The translations under genes were made by a program, and so were the position numbers. The notes under the pieces were generated by a model. The model was not told the DNA's origin. It saw nothing but the letters and a program-made list of their open reading frames with translations, and searched no databases. DNA of 64,000 nt from Geosiphon pyriformis (taxonomy: Eukaryota > Glomeromycota > Glomeromycetes > Archaeosporales > Geosiphonaceae), in the NCBI GenBank assembly GCA_016748015.1, contig JAAOMT010000571.1, positions 995,095 to 1,059,094 of the forward strand, given 5' to 3'. Shown one piece after another: positions 32,190-43,990 of this stretch. Within the stretch, counting starts at the first letter, position 1. The number at the start of each line of letters is the position of its first letter.

Positions 32190-33439
32190 TCCATGTGCTG
32201 CTTTGGTCAAGATTTTGTCATTTAATCTTAATTTGTAAGCTCCATTTCTTAGAATTTCTTCTATGTGAAATGGTCCATCTTATTTGGGGTCAAATTTTCT
32301 ACTTCATTGTTTTTCCACTTTGGTACAATGTAGTAGTACTTTGTCTCTAATCCTGAATTCAACTGGTTTATTTGGTAGTTGGTTATCATGTCTTTTTTTT
32401 TGTTTCTCTTGTGACTTTTGTATATTATTAGCTGCTCTTCATTGTTTGTTTTCTAATGTTTCTATTAAGTCATATGTTCTTTTCAACAATGTGTTTTTGA
32501 AATTCTCTTCTGTTATTGGTTTGGTTGAGTATGTGCTGACTTCTATTTTTACTGGTAGTGTTGCTGTTCTACCATATATTAATTCAAATGGTGTTGCTTG
32601 TGTAGTATCTTGTTTCATTGTCTAATAAGCAAATAGTACTGATGATATTAACAAATCCCAATCGTTCTGGTTTTCTTGGCTGAATTTAGCTATTGTTTTA
32701 CACAATGTTCTGTTGAATCTTTTGACTAATCTATTGGTTTGTGGATGGTATGGTGATGATAGTGGTTTCTTAATTCCGAATCTTTGGCTCAATTCTGTTA
32801 ATGTTTTGTTCACAAAATAAGTTCCTTGGTCTAATAATAATTCTTTTGGACATTCATGTCGACAGATCAAATCCTGATAAACAAATTTGGCAATGGATTT
32901 TGCATCCGCTCTTTGAATTGCTTTTGCCTTTGGTTATTTAGTGAGATAGTCCATGGCTACTGCTATATATCTGTTTCCTCTATTGGTGATTGTTAATGGT
33001 CTGACTAGATCAATTCCAACACAGTCAAATGGTTGTCCTACTTTGATTGGTTTTAACAGTTCACTGGGTTTTGTACCTCCTCTTCGCTAACAAGCATCAC
33101 AATTTTGAACATATTGGATGATATCTGGATACATTGATGGCCAATAGTATTTTTTTCTGGTTCTTTCTATAGTTGCTTCTTTGTGAAAATGTCCTGCTGT
33201 TGGATTTGAGTGCATGTTGAATAATATAGTCTCTTTTTCTGGTTCTGTAACTACTCTGGTTGGTTGATTTGGATCTTTTCTATTTTTTTGATAAAGTATA
33301 TTTTGGTGAGTGATAAAATATTTTGATTGTTGTTTAATACTCTTTTGTTCTGTTTGAGATAAATTCTCCTTGAACTGTTGAGTGTTTATATAATGTTAAA
33401 ATTGTTGATATTTTTGTATGTTCATCTTTTGTTATATTT
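32190..33439 (-). pseudogene. Integrase of copy C, degenerate
   Basis: Readable from high coordinates: NMHSNPTAGHFHKEA, CDAC, VGIDLVRPLTITNRGNRY, AVAMDYLTK, then ICRHECPKELLLDQGTYFVN and SPYHPQTNRLVKRFNRTL (32,622-32,870), where SDQ has become LDQ, and SVLFAY-stop. The C-terminal part runs through 32,284-32,620. Stops include TAG or TGA at about 32,621, 32,875 and 33,090. Confidence 0.86.
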
Positions 33440-35299
33440 TTTGTTGATATTGTTCTGGTTTTATTATATTTTTGGGTTGAAATGTTCTTAGATTTGTCTT
33501 ATTCGCAATAAACTGTCAGCATTTCCATTGTCTTTTCCTTTTTTGTAATGTATAGTATAATTGTATAGTGCGAGTGCCATTTTCCATCTTGACTGTCTTC
33601 CATCTCCAAATTCTTGTTTTTAGAGTGATGTTAATCCCTTGTGATCTGTGTATACTTCAAACTTCTGGCTCAAGTATTCTTTCCATTTCATGACTGACCA
33701 GTATATTGCTAAGTGTTCTTGTTTCAGTGTTCCATAGTTCTTTTTGGCTGGTATTAAACCTCTGCTGGCATATGCTACTGAATGTTCTCTGTCGTTTGGT
33801 TTTCTCTGAGATAATATTGCTTCCAATGCTTGGCCAGATGCATCGGTGGTAATGATAAATGGTTTGCTGTGATCTGGATAGATCAGTACTGGAGCTTGAA
33901 TGAGTTTTTTTTTCAGAATATCAAAAGTTTTTTGTTGACTTTCTGTCCATTTATATTTTGTATTCTTGGTTTGCAGTTGGTTGAATGGCTGCACTATTTT
34001 GGAAAAGTTCTTGATGAAACATCAATAATAGCTGGTGAATCCCAAGAATGATTTTAGTTCTGTCATATTGGTTGGCACTGGAAAGTTTTTTACTATCTCT
34101 ATTTTTTCTGGATTCGTTTTGATGTCATCTTTGCTGACTATGTGTTCTAAGAATTTTAGTTCTGTCTTGCCAAAGAAGCACTTTGTTGCATTTAACTTTA
34201 GTTCTGCTCTTCTTAATCTTTCAAACACTTGTTGAAGATAATGAAGATGATTATCAAATGTTTTTGAGAATACATTGGTGTTGTCCAAGTATACAACTAC
34301 TGATTTCCACAATAAACCAGTATTGACAATTTCTATTAGCCGTTGGAAAGTGGCTAGTGTGTTGGTTAAACTAAATAGCATTACTTCAAATTCGAAATTC
34401 TTTTCTCTCGTGGTGAATGCCATCTTCTCTTTGTCAGCTGGATCCATAACCACTTGCCAGTAACTACTGTCCAAGTCTAATGTTGAGAACTATTTGTTCT
34501 TACCAAAAACATCAAATAATTCCTGTATTCGTGGAGTTGAATAGTTGTCTCCATAAGTTATACTATTGAGTTTCTTGTAGTTTACACAAAATTGGATCTT
34601 TCCATTTTTCTTACAAACGAGTACCACTGGTAATGACCATGGGCTCATTGATGGCTGAATTAGCCCATTGTCAAGCATTTGGTTTATCTCTTGACGAATA
34701 ATCTTGTGGCTGGCTGGTAGCATTCTGTATGCTCTTTGTTTAATTGGCATTGCATCTCCAGTTTTGATCTAATGCTGGATGATGTCAGTTTGGCCAAACT
34801 CATTTTCATTGGCAAAGATGTCTTTGAAATTGTTAAGCAATATTTTGAGCTGCATACATTGGAGTGGATCTAAGTTTCCCATGTTCATTTGTTCCAATTG
34901 TTCTGGTTAGAGTAAATAACATTTGTCTTGTCCATAGATTGTTTGTGATGTGATGTCAACATATCCACAAAGTTGTAAAAAGTCTGGAATGGGGTTTGGT
35001 AGTTGGTCTTCTATTTTTGTGGTTAAATATCCGATGGTGGTTCCTTCTGGTATGTTGATGACATTATCAGTGTTGTTGTAGATAGGAATTTTTATGCGGC
35101 TATAATCTTTGGCTGGTATGTGAAGATTGATGAATCCAACTTTTCCTGATTCACAAAAACTGACTTCTGCTTCAAAAATTTGTGCTTGGTCTTTTTTCTT
35201 CTTTTCTATTGCTAGCATGTACTGGTTATATGGTGAAATGGAAATAGCTTGACTGGTTGAAATAATTTCTCCTTGACCAACAATTTCTTCCTCTGCCAT
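33440..35299 (-). pseudogene. RNase H, reverse transcriptase and linker of copy C
   Basis: RNase H open at 33,620-33,994: FIITTDASGQALEAILSQRK, GTLKQEHLAIYWSVMKWKEY, VYTDHKGLTSL. RT at 34,022-34,474 and 34,490-34,750: MDSSYWQVVMDPADKEKMAF, VMLFSLTNTLATFQRLIE, VVVYLDNTNVFS (second Asp of YLDD changed to Asn, as in A), FLEHIVSKDDIKTN, PVVLVCKKNGKIQFCVNY. The linker to the dUTPase runs 34,760-35,299. Lesions include the loss of YLDD and stops near 34,480 and 34,770. Confidence 0.88.
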
Positions 35300-36060
35300 A
35301 TTAACTGGTATATCTATTCTACTCATTGATCTGAATCCCTGTATTCCTCTTACTGTTATTCCTAATTTCTTCCTCTTTTTCACTAATACTAACTGAGCTA
35401 CTCTAACCAGAGGCAGGAATATTGCCTGTGCTATTTTTTTGTTGGGCTCTATTATATAGGCCTTTTCTGAGTTATTTTGTAGCATAGCAATGATATTTCC
35501 TATATATCCCATGTCAATTATTTCTTCTTTTATATTAATCTCTCTTTTTGCTAGACTACTCCTAGATGTTAATTGAATCATTGTTGTTGCTAGAATTTCC
35601 AGTGCTATTTTCAAATCGATGCAGGTACATGTATGTGGTTTCAATTTGATGGCTTCTGTTTCTGGATATCTTAGATCAAATCCTGCATCAGTATTGTGTG
35701 CATGTTCTGGCATAATACCTTTCTCATTGTCACTATACCATTTCAACTCTTGTTTTTTGGAGAGATCTGGTAGTGCAATGTATTGTTTATAGTTTAAATT
35801 GGAGTTTGAATCTGAGTTTGAATCGTCTTTGTTGTCATTGCCATTTTGAACAGAGCTGGAACTGGTGTTTTCATCGAAGTCATTGAAGTCTGGATCACGA
35901 TTGATTAGCGATTCTGATTCCAATGCACAGCTGCTGATTGGTTCTTCTTCTTCAAGGATTGTGTAGATTATGTGTGGTAGTAGATTGTAAATGAGGTCAC
36001 AATTGTCACAATATTCAAAGTTACTGGGAATTAAACAATGGTGACACAGTCTTGTATTTA
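35300..36060 (-). pseudogene. dUTPase and zinc cluster of copy C
   Basis: Open from 35,923 to 34,907. dUTPase motifs: AGFDLRYPETE, TSRSSLAKREINI, EIIDMGYIGNI, KKIAQAIFLPL and RGIQGFRSMS. Motif III has lost its first Gly and motif V has GFRSMS for GFGSTG, so activity is unlikely. Upstream is the CX2CX8CX2C cluster around 36,000-36,050. Confidence 0.87.
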
Positions 36061-37339
36061 ACTGTGCTAGCCATTATTCTTGCTTTTCTCTAGTGGGTGC
36101 CAAGTTTTGGTAGTGTTCATAAAACTCTTCTGGTTCCAGAAAATTTATGACTGGCTCTATGTTCTAGTCAAGCTCAATGGGTTCTGGTGGGTTGTTTTTA
36201 ATTGTCCTGATTTCTTCTGACAACGCACCTTCAATTTTGGTGATTGCCATTTGCCATAATTTATCATTGTCATGTGGACAACTGTCCAATTGCTGTACAG
36301 TTCTTCTCCAGGTGGCTTTTATGGGTGTTCCTTTCTCGACCCAGTCGCTGATGAGAATTGTGTATTGGCAGGACACATCGCACGTTTCTCCTCTCCCCAG
36401 AATGTCATTTTATATTCCTTTGTTGAAGAAAGTTTCTCCACAGACTATATATGGTGTATTATCCCATTTTCCCACTTGTTTTGGTCTTCCAAAACATTCA
36501 ACATGGCATGTGTGGTAATAGAACTTGGTTGCCATCTGATATTCTTTATCATCGCCACAGCATGCGCCCATTGATGACAATTTCTTGCCACAATCAACAC
36601 ATATCAGTTTGGGTTGGTAATAAGTCGATGATTGTTGTTAACCGTAGGTGTATGGGATATAAGTGTTGTTGGCTTGAGTGTTTTCTTCTTCCTTCTCTTT
36701 CCCTTTTTTCTTTTCTTTTTTCCACTCCCAACTTGATGGTTCTTCCTGTTCATTGTTGGTCCAGGTCAAATCGTCTGTTTCCTAGATCAGTTCCTCTTTT
36801 TGCTTTCCCTTAGGGTTGTCATTCTATGAGAGTATTGGTGGTAGTTCATTGTGGTCAGCATTGGCCCAGGAGACTTGGTAAGCTTCCCAGGTAGGTTTTT
36901 CTTTCTCCTCCTCCAGTTTGATCAATAGTTTTTCTCTTGGAGGAGTTTTAAAATGGCCACACATGGCCGGTACACATATGTGTCAGTTCTGATATGTTAG
37001 CTGAAGTTCCTGGGTGTTCCAGTCTAATGTCGCATTAACTTTGAATAGCCAGTCATTACCAACAAGAGCTTGGTATTGAGTGGCTTCTATCACTAGAACT
37101 TTAATGGGAGTCATGATACCATTGACTTTGAAAGAAAAGTTGCCGATTTTGCTGATTGGAGTTTTGGTTGCTTCATCGGCTGTAATGATTCTGGCGCTGG
37201 CAGCTTGATCAACTCGGCAACCTAATTGATTCATGAGTTGTCATGTGATGATGCTGCCTGTTGAACTGCTGTTAAGGATTAATTTAATGGATTGTCCCTC
37301 AACTTTGGCATCAGTGTACATCGTGGTAATTGGTTTGGC
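36061..37339 (-). pseudogene. Cys-rich module and protease of copy C
   Basis: The Cys-rich module spans about 36,360-36,605 (CVDCGKKLSSMGAC, FYYHTCHVECFG, NTPYIVCGETFFNKG, CDVSCQYTILISDW), with some Cys positions decayed to Tyr. Protease: INLILNSSSTGSII-like at 37,240-37,300 with DSG decayed to NSS, then IGNFSFKVNGIMTPIKVLVI and QALVGNDWLFKVNATLDW (36,983-37,234). The spacer between holds the Lys/Glu/Trp-rich segment. Confidence 0.82.
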
Positions 37340-39688
37340 TTCAAGAGCAGCTCCACTAAATAATAGCATTGTGATTGTTTCCTCGAATTTGAATGGGAAT
37401 ATAGCAGCCAAAAACTCATCTTCAGTGATGGTAATGGGTGAGATATTACTGGTGAGTGGTTGTTTTTGGACAAATGCCAGATTATTGGTTAGAGCGTCTT
37501 TTGGGGTGACCAGAAGACTTAAATAGTTCTGGGAATTTGGGTTCTAGAGTTGACCAGCACCCAAATTCCTCTGGTGTAATCTAGATGGTTGCTGTGAAGA
37601 ACTGGAGATTGGTTGATGGATTACCATTGCCGATCTCCAGCTCTGTTAAGTCATTCTCAGTCTTTGGGTTCTGTTGAGTGGTAAGCTTTGGGGTGGTATT
37701 TGAATTTGTTGGGGTTGATAGATTATTTGTGGCTGCAGTTGTTGATAAATTACTTGTGGCTGTGGTTAATAGATTGAAGCTTGATACACCAGAGATTGAT
37801 AGACTGATGACTGCGTCACTGGTAGGTAAACGGGTTGGTTTTAATTTGGGTACTAATTCGGAGTTTGAAACCAGCGATCGGGGTTTTGATATTGGTTTTC
37901 CAATCATTGGTTATTTAAATGCTAGTGACAGTCAATTTGGATATGTTCTTGTTTACCACAATAGTGGCAGATACGTGTTTCCTGTTGCCACTGTTGATTG
38001 GTCGATGAAGATGGACGTGGCTGATTTTGGGCACGATTAGAGTTTCCTTGATTATTGCGTCGTTGTAGAGGCTGATAAATGGTGTGATTGTCAGTTAAGT
38101 ATTCTTTTAATCTCTTATTAATTGATTCACTGAACTTCTCCAATTTGGAATCCAATTCAGATGATCCATTTATTACTAGATTAATGGCTTGAGCATGATT
38201 AGCCTCTGACTTAGTGGATTCAAAATCTCTGGTGCATGTGACTGCATCTTGAAGGGTGTCTAGATGCAATAGACGTATATATTACAAGATGCTACTGCAC
38301 AGGCCATGGATAAATTGGTTGAGTATCTGTGGGGCTGTGAAATAGTTGGCATCAATTGCTTGAATTTGGCGCAGGTTTTAATGGAAGCGTCCCAAGTAAG
38401 TGGTGACCATTTCAGTTTTTTCTTGTTTCATAGTGGTGAATGTATTGACTAGGCAATTGATGCTGTTATTGTTGCTGAAGTATCTTAGGAATTCCACTTT
38501 GAAGACATTGAAATCTTGTGGTTTATTAACCAAGCTCTAATACCATGAATTGGCAGTATCCTTGAGAAAGTAGGAAATGGCTTGCATTGCTTGGGCGTCA
38601 TTCCATCCATTGGCTGTGATGGCCTTTTCTACATCATTTAGCCATTCTTGAGCATCATCCTCTTTGCCAGTAAAATTGTCAAGTTTTGCAATTGGTGCAT
38701 AGGCCATTGGATCTAAGTTAGGTGGTTGTGGTGGCTGTTGAAGCAGTTGTTGTTGTACTGATTGTTGAGGTGGTAGTTGAAGTGGCTGTTGTATAAGTTT
38801 GGCTATAAGATTAATCAGCAGTTAATCAATGACGATTACCAGAGGTAAGTTTTGCTGATTAATTAATTCAGGATTTGAATTATTCTGCCTTTAATGATTT
38901 GAAGTTTCGATTTTTGAATTTTCTAGATTTTGATTTTGCTGAGTTTGAAAATTCAGGGTTTCAACTTCCAGGTTTTTAGTGATCGGGTGCTGGTAAGTGA
39001 ATTCTTGATTCTTTGATTCTTCTTCCTCTTTTTCTGATTCTGCTGTTTCCTATGGATCAGAGATTCCAAAATCTGGTAGAGGCGGTGGTGATTGAAGTCC
39101 TGATGGGGTTGATGATTGTGAATTAAATCCCTCAAAGTATTTGCTGTATGGTCCTAATAATTCTGTTTTTCTTTGTCTACTTTGGAATAGGAATTGTCTA
39201 AATGCTGATGTTGCAGTTGATGAGAACATGTCTGTTGATAAAATGTTGATAGCACTTTCAGGTATATAGTGGTAGGATGAGTTGCTTGGAGATTCAATTC
39301 TGTTTTTCTTTCAAGTAGGTGGCTGTATTTTTCTGAGTGTTACTGCTGGTGTTTGTAATTTTTCCTTGCCTTTACTAGCGTATGTAATTGGATATCTTTG
39401 TTGAGTGTGGTGTTCAATTTCTTTGTTAATCTCAGTAATGATAGATATGAAATTATGATTTGTTGACAGGTTGGTGTTTTGAATTAACTCCCTATAGAAA
39501 TTTTCTCTTGCTGATTCAGTATTCACTGGTGTTTCTAATAAAGAGGAAATCTTTTCATTGACATAGAAATTGAAGGCTGATTTGGTAGATATATGATTGT
39601 GGTTTAATCCCAAGTATTGACAATAGTATTGAAATAAGGATTTTGCGAATTCTAAATGGTTTGCTCCTATATTTTCTGATTCTGCCAC
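37340..39688 (-). pseudogene. gag region of copy C
   Basis: N-terminal domain from GTG at 39,688: AESENIGANHLEFAKSLFQY through HTQQRYPITYASKGKEKLQT, open for 125 codons to 39,311 without any Met. An in-frame TGA lies 16 codons upstream (39,734-39,736). The linker is Pro/Glu/Asn-rich; the gag core ATG is at 38,707 (MAYAPIAKLDNFTGKEDD-like). Zinc knuckle CHYCGKQEHIQIDC near 37,930-37,975, in the open stretch 37,922-38,269. Scattered stops. Confidence 0.86.
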
Positions 39689-39731
39689 TTTTGGTTTGGT
39701 GTTGTCGGTATTGGTTCTTTGTAGGATTATA

Positions 39732-39748
39732 CCTCACAGAAAGCACCA
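39732..39748 (-). other. Putative primer binding site of copy C
   Basis: The minus strand reads TGGTGCTTTCTGTGAGG two bases inside the 5' LTR. One substitution from copy B. Confidence 0.65.
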
Positions 39749-39750
39749 AA

Positions 39751-40585
39751 TGTTACAAGTGATTATTTCTGCTGTTGAATTAAATAACAAACCCCTAACT
39801 TGGTGCTCAAAAGCTACTTCCATGGATGAAATTTTACAAGTGTTGTATCTAAAGGTTTTGATGGAGTCTTTTGTATAATGGACAGAGATTCAATAGGGTC
39901 GATAGTAGATGTATCTTTTCAAGAGTTTTTCCAATTTTTTTCTCAGCATGGTGGCCGGATTTAGTCTGGCAGTCGTGTCTTTCTGGTAAGCTATCCAATA
40001 ATATATAAAATCCTACCCTTATTTCTGGGTCTTTTACCAGGCTATCCTTGATGTCAATAACTTAGCACTTAATTTTTTTAATCAATTAATATACAACAAC
40101 AAAATCAAAGAAAGAAAGAAAATAAAATAAAGAAAATAAAAATAAAGAAAATAAAGAAAATAAGCCAAGGCAATTTGGTACATTAGTATCTCGTCAATAG
40201 CCATGATCAAAAGCTATTGTTCCAGCATAGTTAAGTATCAATTACTATCAACATGAAGTGTTGATAATAGAGAGTGGATTAAGATATGGAATAATTATTT
40301 ATTTGATGATTGGGAACTGAAATGTTGCTTAGATTAAATCTAAACTGAGAGGTCTGTCTTTTCAGCTTCTAATCCTATTACTATATATACATAATTGAGA
40401 TTCCTCAATTTTTCAATTCTTTGTGACAGGAATTCTGCAATTCCTCGTCGGGGAATTCTGAAATTCCTGGAATCCTGCAATTCCTCTGAAAAAAATTCTG
40501 GAATTCCACATTTACTATGTCTACCTCTAATTGGCTAATATCTACTGACTAATAATACTATATTTCCTATATTCTATGAGTAACA
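39751..40585 (-). repeat. 5' LTR of copy C
   Basis: 835 bp from TGTTACAA (39,751) to GAGTAACA (40,585). It is 57 bp shorter than its partner because one block of GGAATTCC-type repeats is missing at about 40,430. Confidence 0.92.
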
Positions 40586-40589
40586 ATGT

Positions 40590-42090
40590 TCTAATTAAGA
40601 TTTTCTTAACTATCACAGCCCAATTTGAATATCCAACAAATTTTTTGAAATTAATATTTACTAAGATCTATATATCTTTAGCCTTTTCAGAAACCTGTAA
40701 TAAACTTGATTCAGAAGTGAATATTTTTTAATAATCTTAACAAATTTAGAAAGAGTAAATGTCTTCTTAAAAACATTAATTTATAAAAATAATTTTTTAA
40801 CTACAGTGCACTTTTTTTGAAATATTTTTTCAATATCTTTATTCAATTCAATATTTAAAACAAAAGACTTTTTAACAGACACATTGATTAAATTTTTTAG
40901 AAAAGAGAAAAAACACCAAGAGAATATTCAAAAAATATTATTGTTATTATTCAAGAAGTTGATTTTTTTTAATGGTTTTTTCAGAACTTTTTTGGTCTTA
41001 ACCTGCAGACTTTTTAGCATTTAGTTAAATTTTTTTTTATTAAAAGCAATACTTTTATCATAATTAACACTAGTCTTCTTTACCAAATACTTTTTTTTTT
41101 ATATTAATACTATTGAATTTAATAGTATTATTAGTTTTAGAGTTCTAAGATTAACTACTCAAAGTCTTAACAGAAAGTACTTTGTTTTTAATATTATCTT
41201 TTAATATATCATCTTTTTTTTTTAAAGAGAACTTGTTTGCTATTATTATTAATGTTAGAATTTTTAATAAACTTTTTTATAACAGCAATACTTAGATCAT
41301 TAATAGTCTTATAATTAAACAAAAAAAGTTTAAATTTATCATTCTAAATAATTAAAAAATTTCTTCTTAAAAAAATGTATTCTTTAATAAGTTTTCAGGT
41401 ATAAGAAAGAAAAAATTTTTTTTATAACATATTTAAAATTTAAAAAAAAAGTTTTATTAAAAACTAAAAAATATAAAAAACAAATATATATAATTTTAAA
41501 AATATATATAATTAAAATTAATAATAATAATAATAACAATATTAAAATGAAATAGAATTAATAAGTACTTAATATATAGCTAAATAAGTATTTAAAGAAT
41601 TTTTTTTAGGTTTTATTAAATAAAACTGTTTTTTAAAATATTATTATTCATAAAATAATCTGAAAATAAGTAATAATTAAATATAATATAAATTAACTAA
41701 TAATAAAATAAAAATTTATCAAATTATATAATATTAAAAATTATAAAAATACCAAAAATTTTAGCAATAAATTAAGAAAAGTTTAAAAATTATTAGAAAT
41801 CTTAAAAGTTTTGTATTATAAAAATTAATGTATATATAATAATATTATTATTAGAAACAAAAAAAAACAATAAAAATTTAATTTAATTCTTATTAAAAAA
41901 TTTTAATGATCAAAAATCTAATATTTAAAGTAAATAATTTTTTAATAAAACTATTTTAATTAAATATTACTTAATTTTTATAAATTATTTTATTAAAATT
42001 TACTTATATTAAATTAATATTAATATTATTAATATTACATTACTTATAATATTAAAATAATAATTCTTAATTATAATTATTTGCAGATCT
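40590..42090. other. Extremely AT-rich block, no genes
   Basis: About 1.5 kb dominated by A and T runs, with almost no G or C beyond 41,400. I see no reading frame, RNA gene or structured repeat. Its composition and its position directly upstream of a LINE fragment suggest an older, heavily mutated transposon, but the origin cannot be read here. Confidence 0.6.
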
Positions 42091-43990
42091 TTAGTTAATG
42101 CCCTCACTATCCTTTGCTTTTCTCTTTTCATATTAATATCAATCTTTCAGATAATTTTTTGGCTGGCATTGTCCAGATTTTTTTGGAATATGATCTTTCT
42201 CTGGGTGGTCTTGTAACCAATGCTTTTTATTTTCAAAACAGAATCTCTATGTCTGTTGTTTTTGGTGAGCCCATCTTTTATAAATGTGTTTTTTCACTTC
42301 AGTGTTATGGAATTGCTTTTGTTGAACAGCTTTGCAATTGTACTGGTTTTGTTTTCGAATAGAAAACTTTCAAATAGTGAAAAAGATTGGACTTTCAAGA
42401 CCCAGTTTCTCATTGGTTTGATGTTTTTGTTTGTTTTCTGAATGATTCTGGGTTATTTTCTGTTTGCAATCTTCTGTTGCCAGATGTTGGTTTGTTTAAT
42501 ATTCTTGAGTTTTATGAGTTTGAAGTTGTGTGTGATCATCTGTTGGAAGTTAATTCCAGTCATCTTTCTTTGTTTATGGATGGTTCTTTAAGTAGGCTAG
42601 ATACTCTTGGTATGAAAGCTAGTGCTGCTGTTTTTTTTAAGGACATTGATTTGAGTTTGGGTCTAGAAGTGTCTGAGTTGGTTTTTTCTACTATGGTAAA
42701 GTTGCAGGCTATTGTTCTGGCTTTTAAGTATATTCCTTCTTCTTGTTCAGTCAACTTGTTTTTGGACAGCCAGGCTGCTTTGGATGTATGCAAATCAGAA
42801 TTCATGTTGACTTATCCAAATTTTAGGAATCGGTGTTGGATCAAGTGTTACCATATTGCTAATGTCATTCATTATAAGAATTTGGATGTTAATTGGGTTA
42901 AAATTAGAAATCACTCTGGTGTCTTGAATAATGAGCATGCTGATGCTTTTGCTGGAACTGCTGCATTCTTTAATATGTATCTTTCTTATGTAATCAATGA
43001 ATATTTTCTTAGGGCTGATAGTACTACAGTATTTGGTAATTCTAAGCATTTTGTTCGTGGTGTTTTCCGATCCATTCACTGTGTGTGCTAGGAGATTGGT
43101 TCTGGTTTCTGGGTCTTAGTAGATAGCCTGCGTGCTGATGTTGATTGGTTCAGATCTTCTTTGGTGTGGCATCTAGACTTTTATTTGGCTGCTGGTTTCA
43201 CTAGTACTCAGACTGCTGGCTTTTGAACATATTTTATGAAGGCATTGTATCATTATCTTCCGATTGCTGTATGTAAGTGTCTTTATAATAGAAGTTATCC
43301 CAGTGTAATATGTCTATTTTGCAGCAATGTTGAGATCTCAAACCATGTATTTTCTTGCTCATTTGATGCTACTGGTTGTGCTTGGTTGGTGGAAATTTAT
43401 GTATCTACTTGGAAGGTATGCTTGAGTTTGTTTTGCTCTTTTTTGTGCATTTCATGGTTGCTTTCTACTTGCATCTCTAATGTTGTTGTTAGTGCAGCTC
43501 TGTGTAAGGGCTTTGTTTTTAAGGAGTAATATCATGAATCTGTTACTGTTTTTAAAAACTCTAAGATTGTGGCTTAGAATATTGTGACCTTTGTACATAA
43601 GTTTTGTTTTGCATTTCATAATGATGTTTGGCTAGTACGTGCTAAGTACTGGGCTGTTATGGAGAAAGGTGGCATAATTTTGCATAATGGTTTTGTTTCT
43701 GTTTCAATCTCTGGTTTTTCTTTGGTGCTTTTAGCTGGTGTGATTAGGTTGTTGGGTATTATAGATGTATTTAGTGTTAGTTTTGGGTTTTGTAAATCTT
43801 GTTTATTCTTTTCAGGTATAGATAATATGGTTTTAGTACATATAAGTGCCTAGTATTGTTTTGACTAGCCTGAGTGGCTGGTCACATGTAGAAAATGCAT
43901 GATTCACACCTAGTTTAAATTATTTGTATGATGTATTGTATTAGGTAGTGTTTGGACTTCATTTGTTAAAATTGAAAAAAAAAATAATAA
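42091..43990 (+). pseudogene. 3' portion of a LINE (RNase H, HCCH zinc finger, 3' UTR)
   Basis: Plus-strand relic of a non-LTR retrotransposon. The reading frame resumes in pieces: 42,114-42,362, 42,387-43,091 and 43,236-43,853. The middle piece holds an RNase H domain: LSLFMDGSLSRLDTLGMKAS, ATMVKLQAIVLAF-like, NLFLDSQAALDVCKSE and NWVKIRNHSGVLNNEHADAF, with D, E, D, D positions largely kept. A zinc finger CLFCSNVEISNHVFSC (CX2CX7HX4C, about 43,315-43,365) follows. A stop at 43,852, then a 3' UTR with GGTCACATG and AATGCATGATTCACACC, and a short poly(A)/TAA tail at 43,975-43,990. The reverse transcriptase part is missing or unreadable. Confidence 0.85.

Larger units (their letters stand above)
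30456..40585 (-). mobile_element. LTR retrotransposon copy C (family 1), both LTRs present
   Basis: A minus-strand element of 10.1 kb. 5' LTR 39,751-40,585, 3' LTR 30,456-31,347. Target duplication ATGT at 30,452-30,455 and 40,586-40,589. The order of domains is identical to A and B, and it carries no nested insertion, so it is the best reference for the family layout. All genes are interrupted by stops. Confidence 0.93.

Noticed and set aside
42560-43079. Minus-strand open stretches across the LINE RNase H
   Set aside because: Antisense to a clear RNase H reading frame with its acidic motifs.
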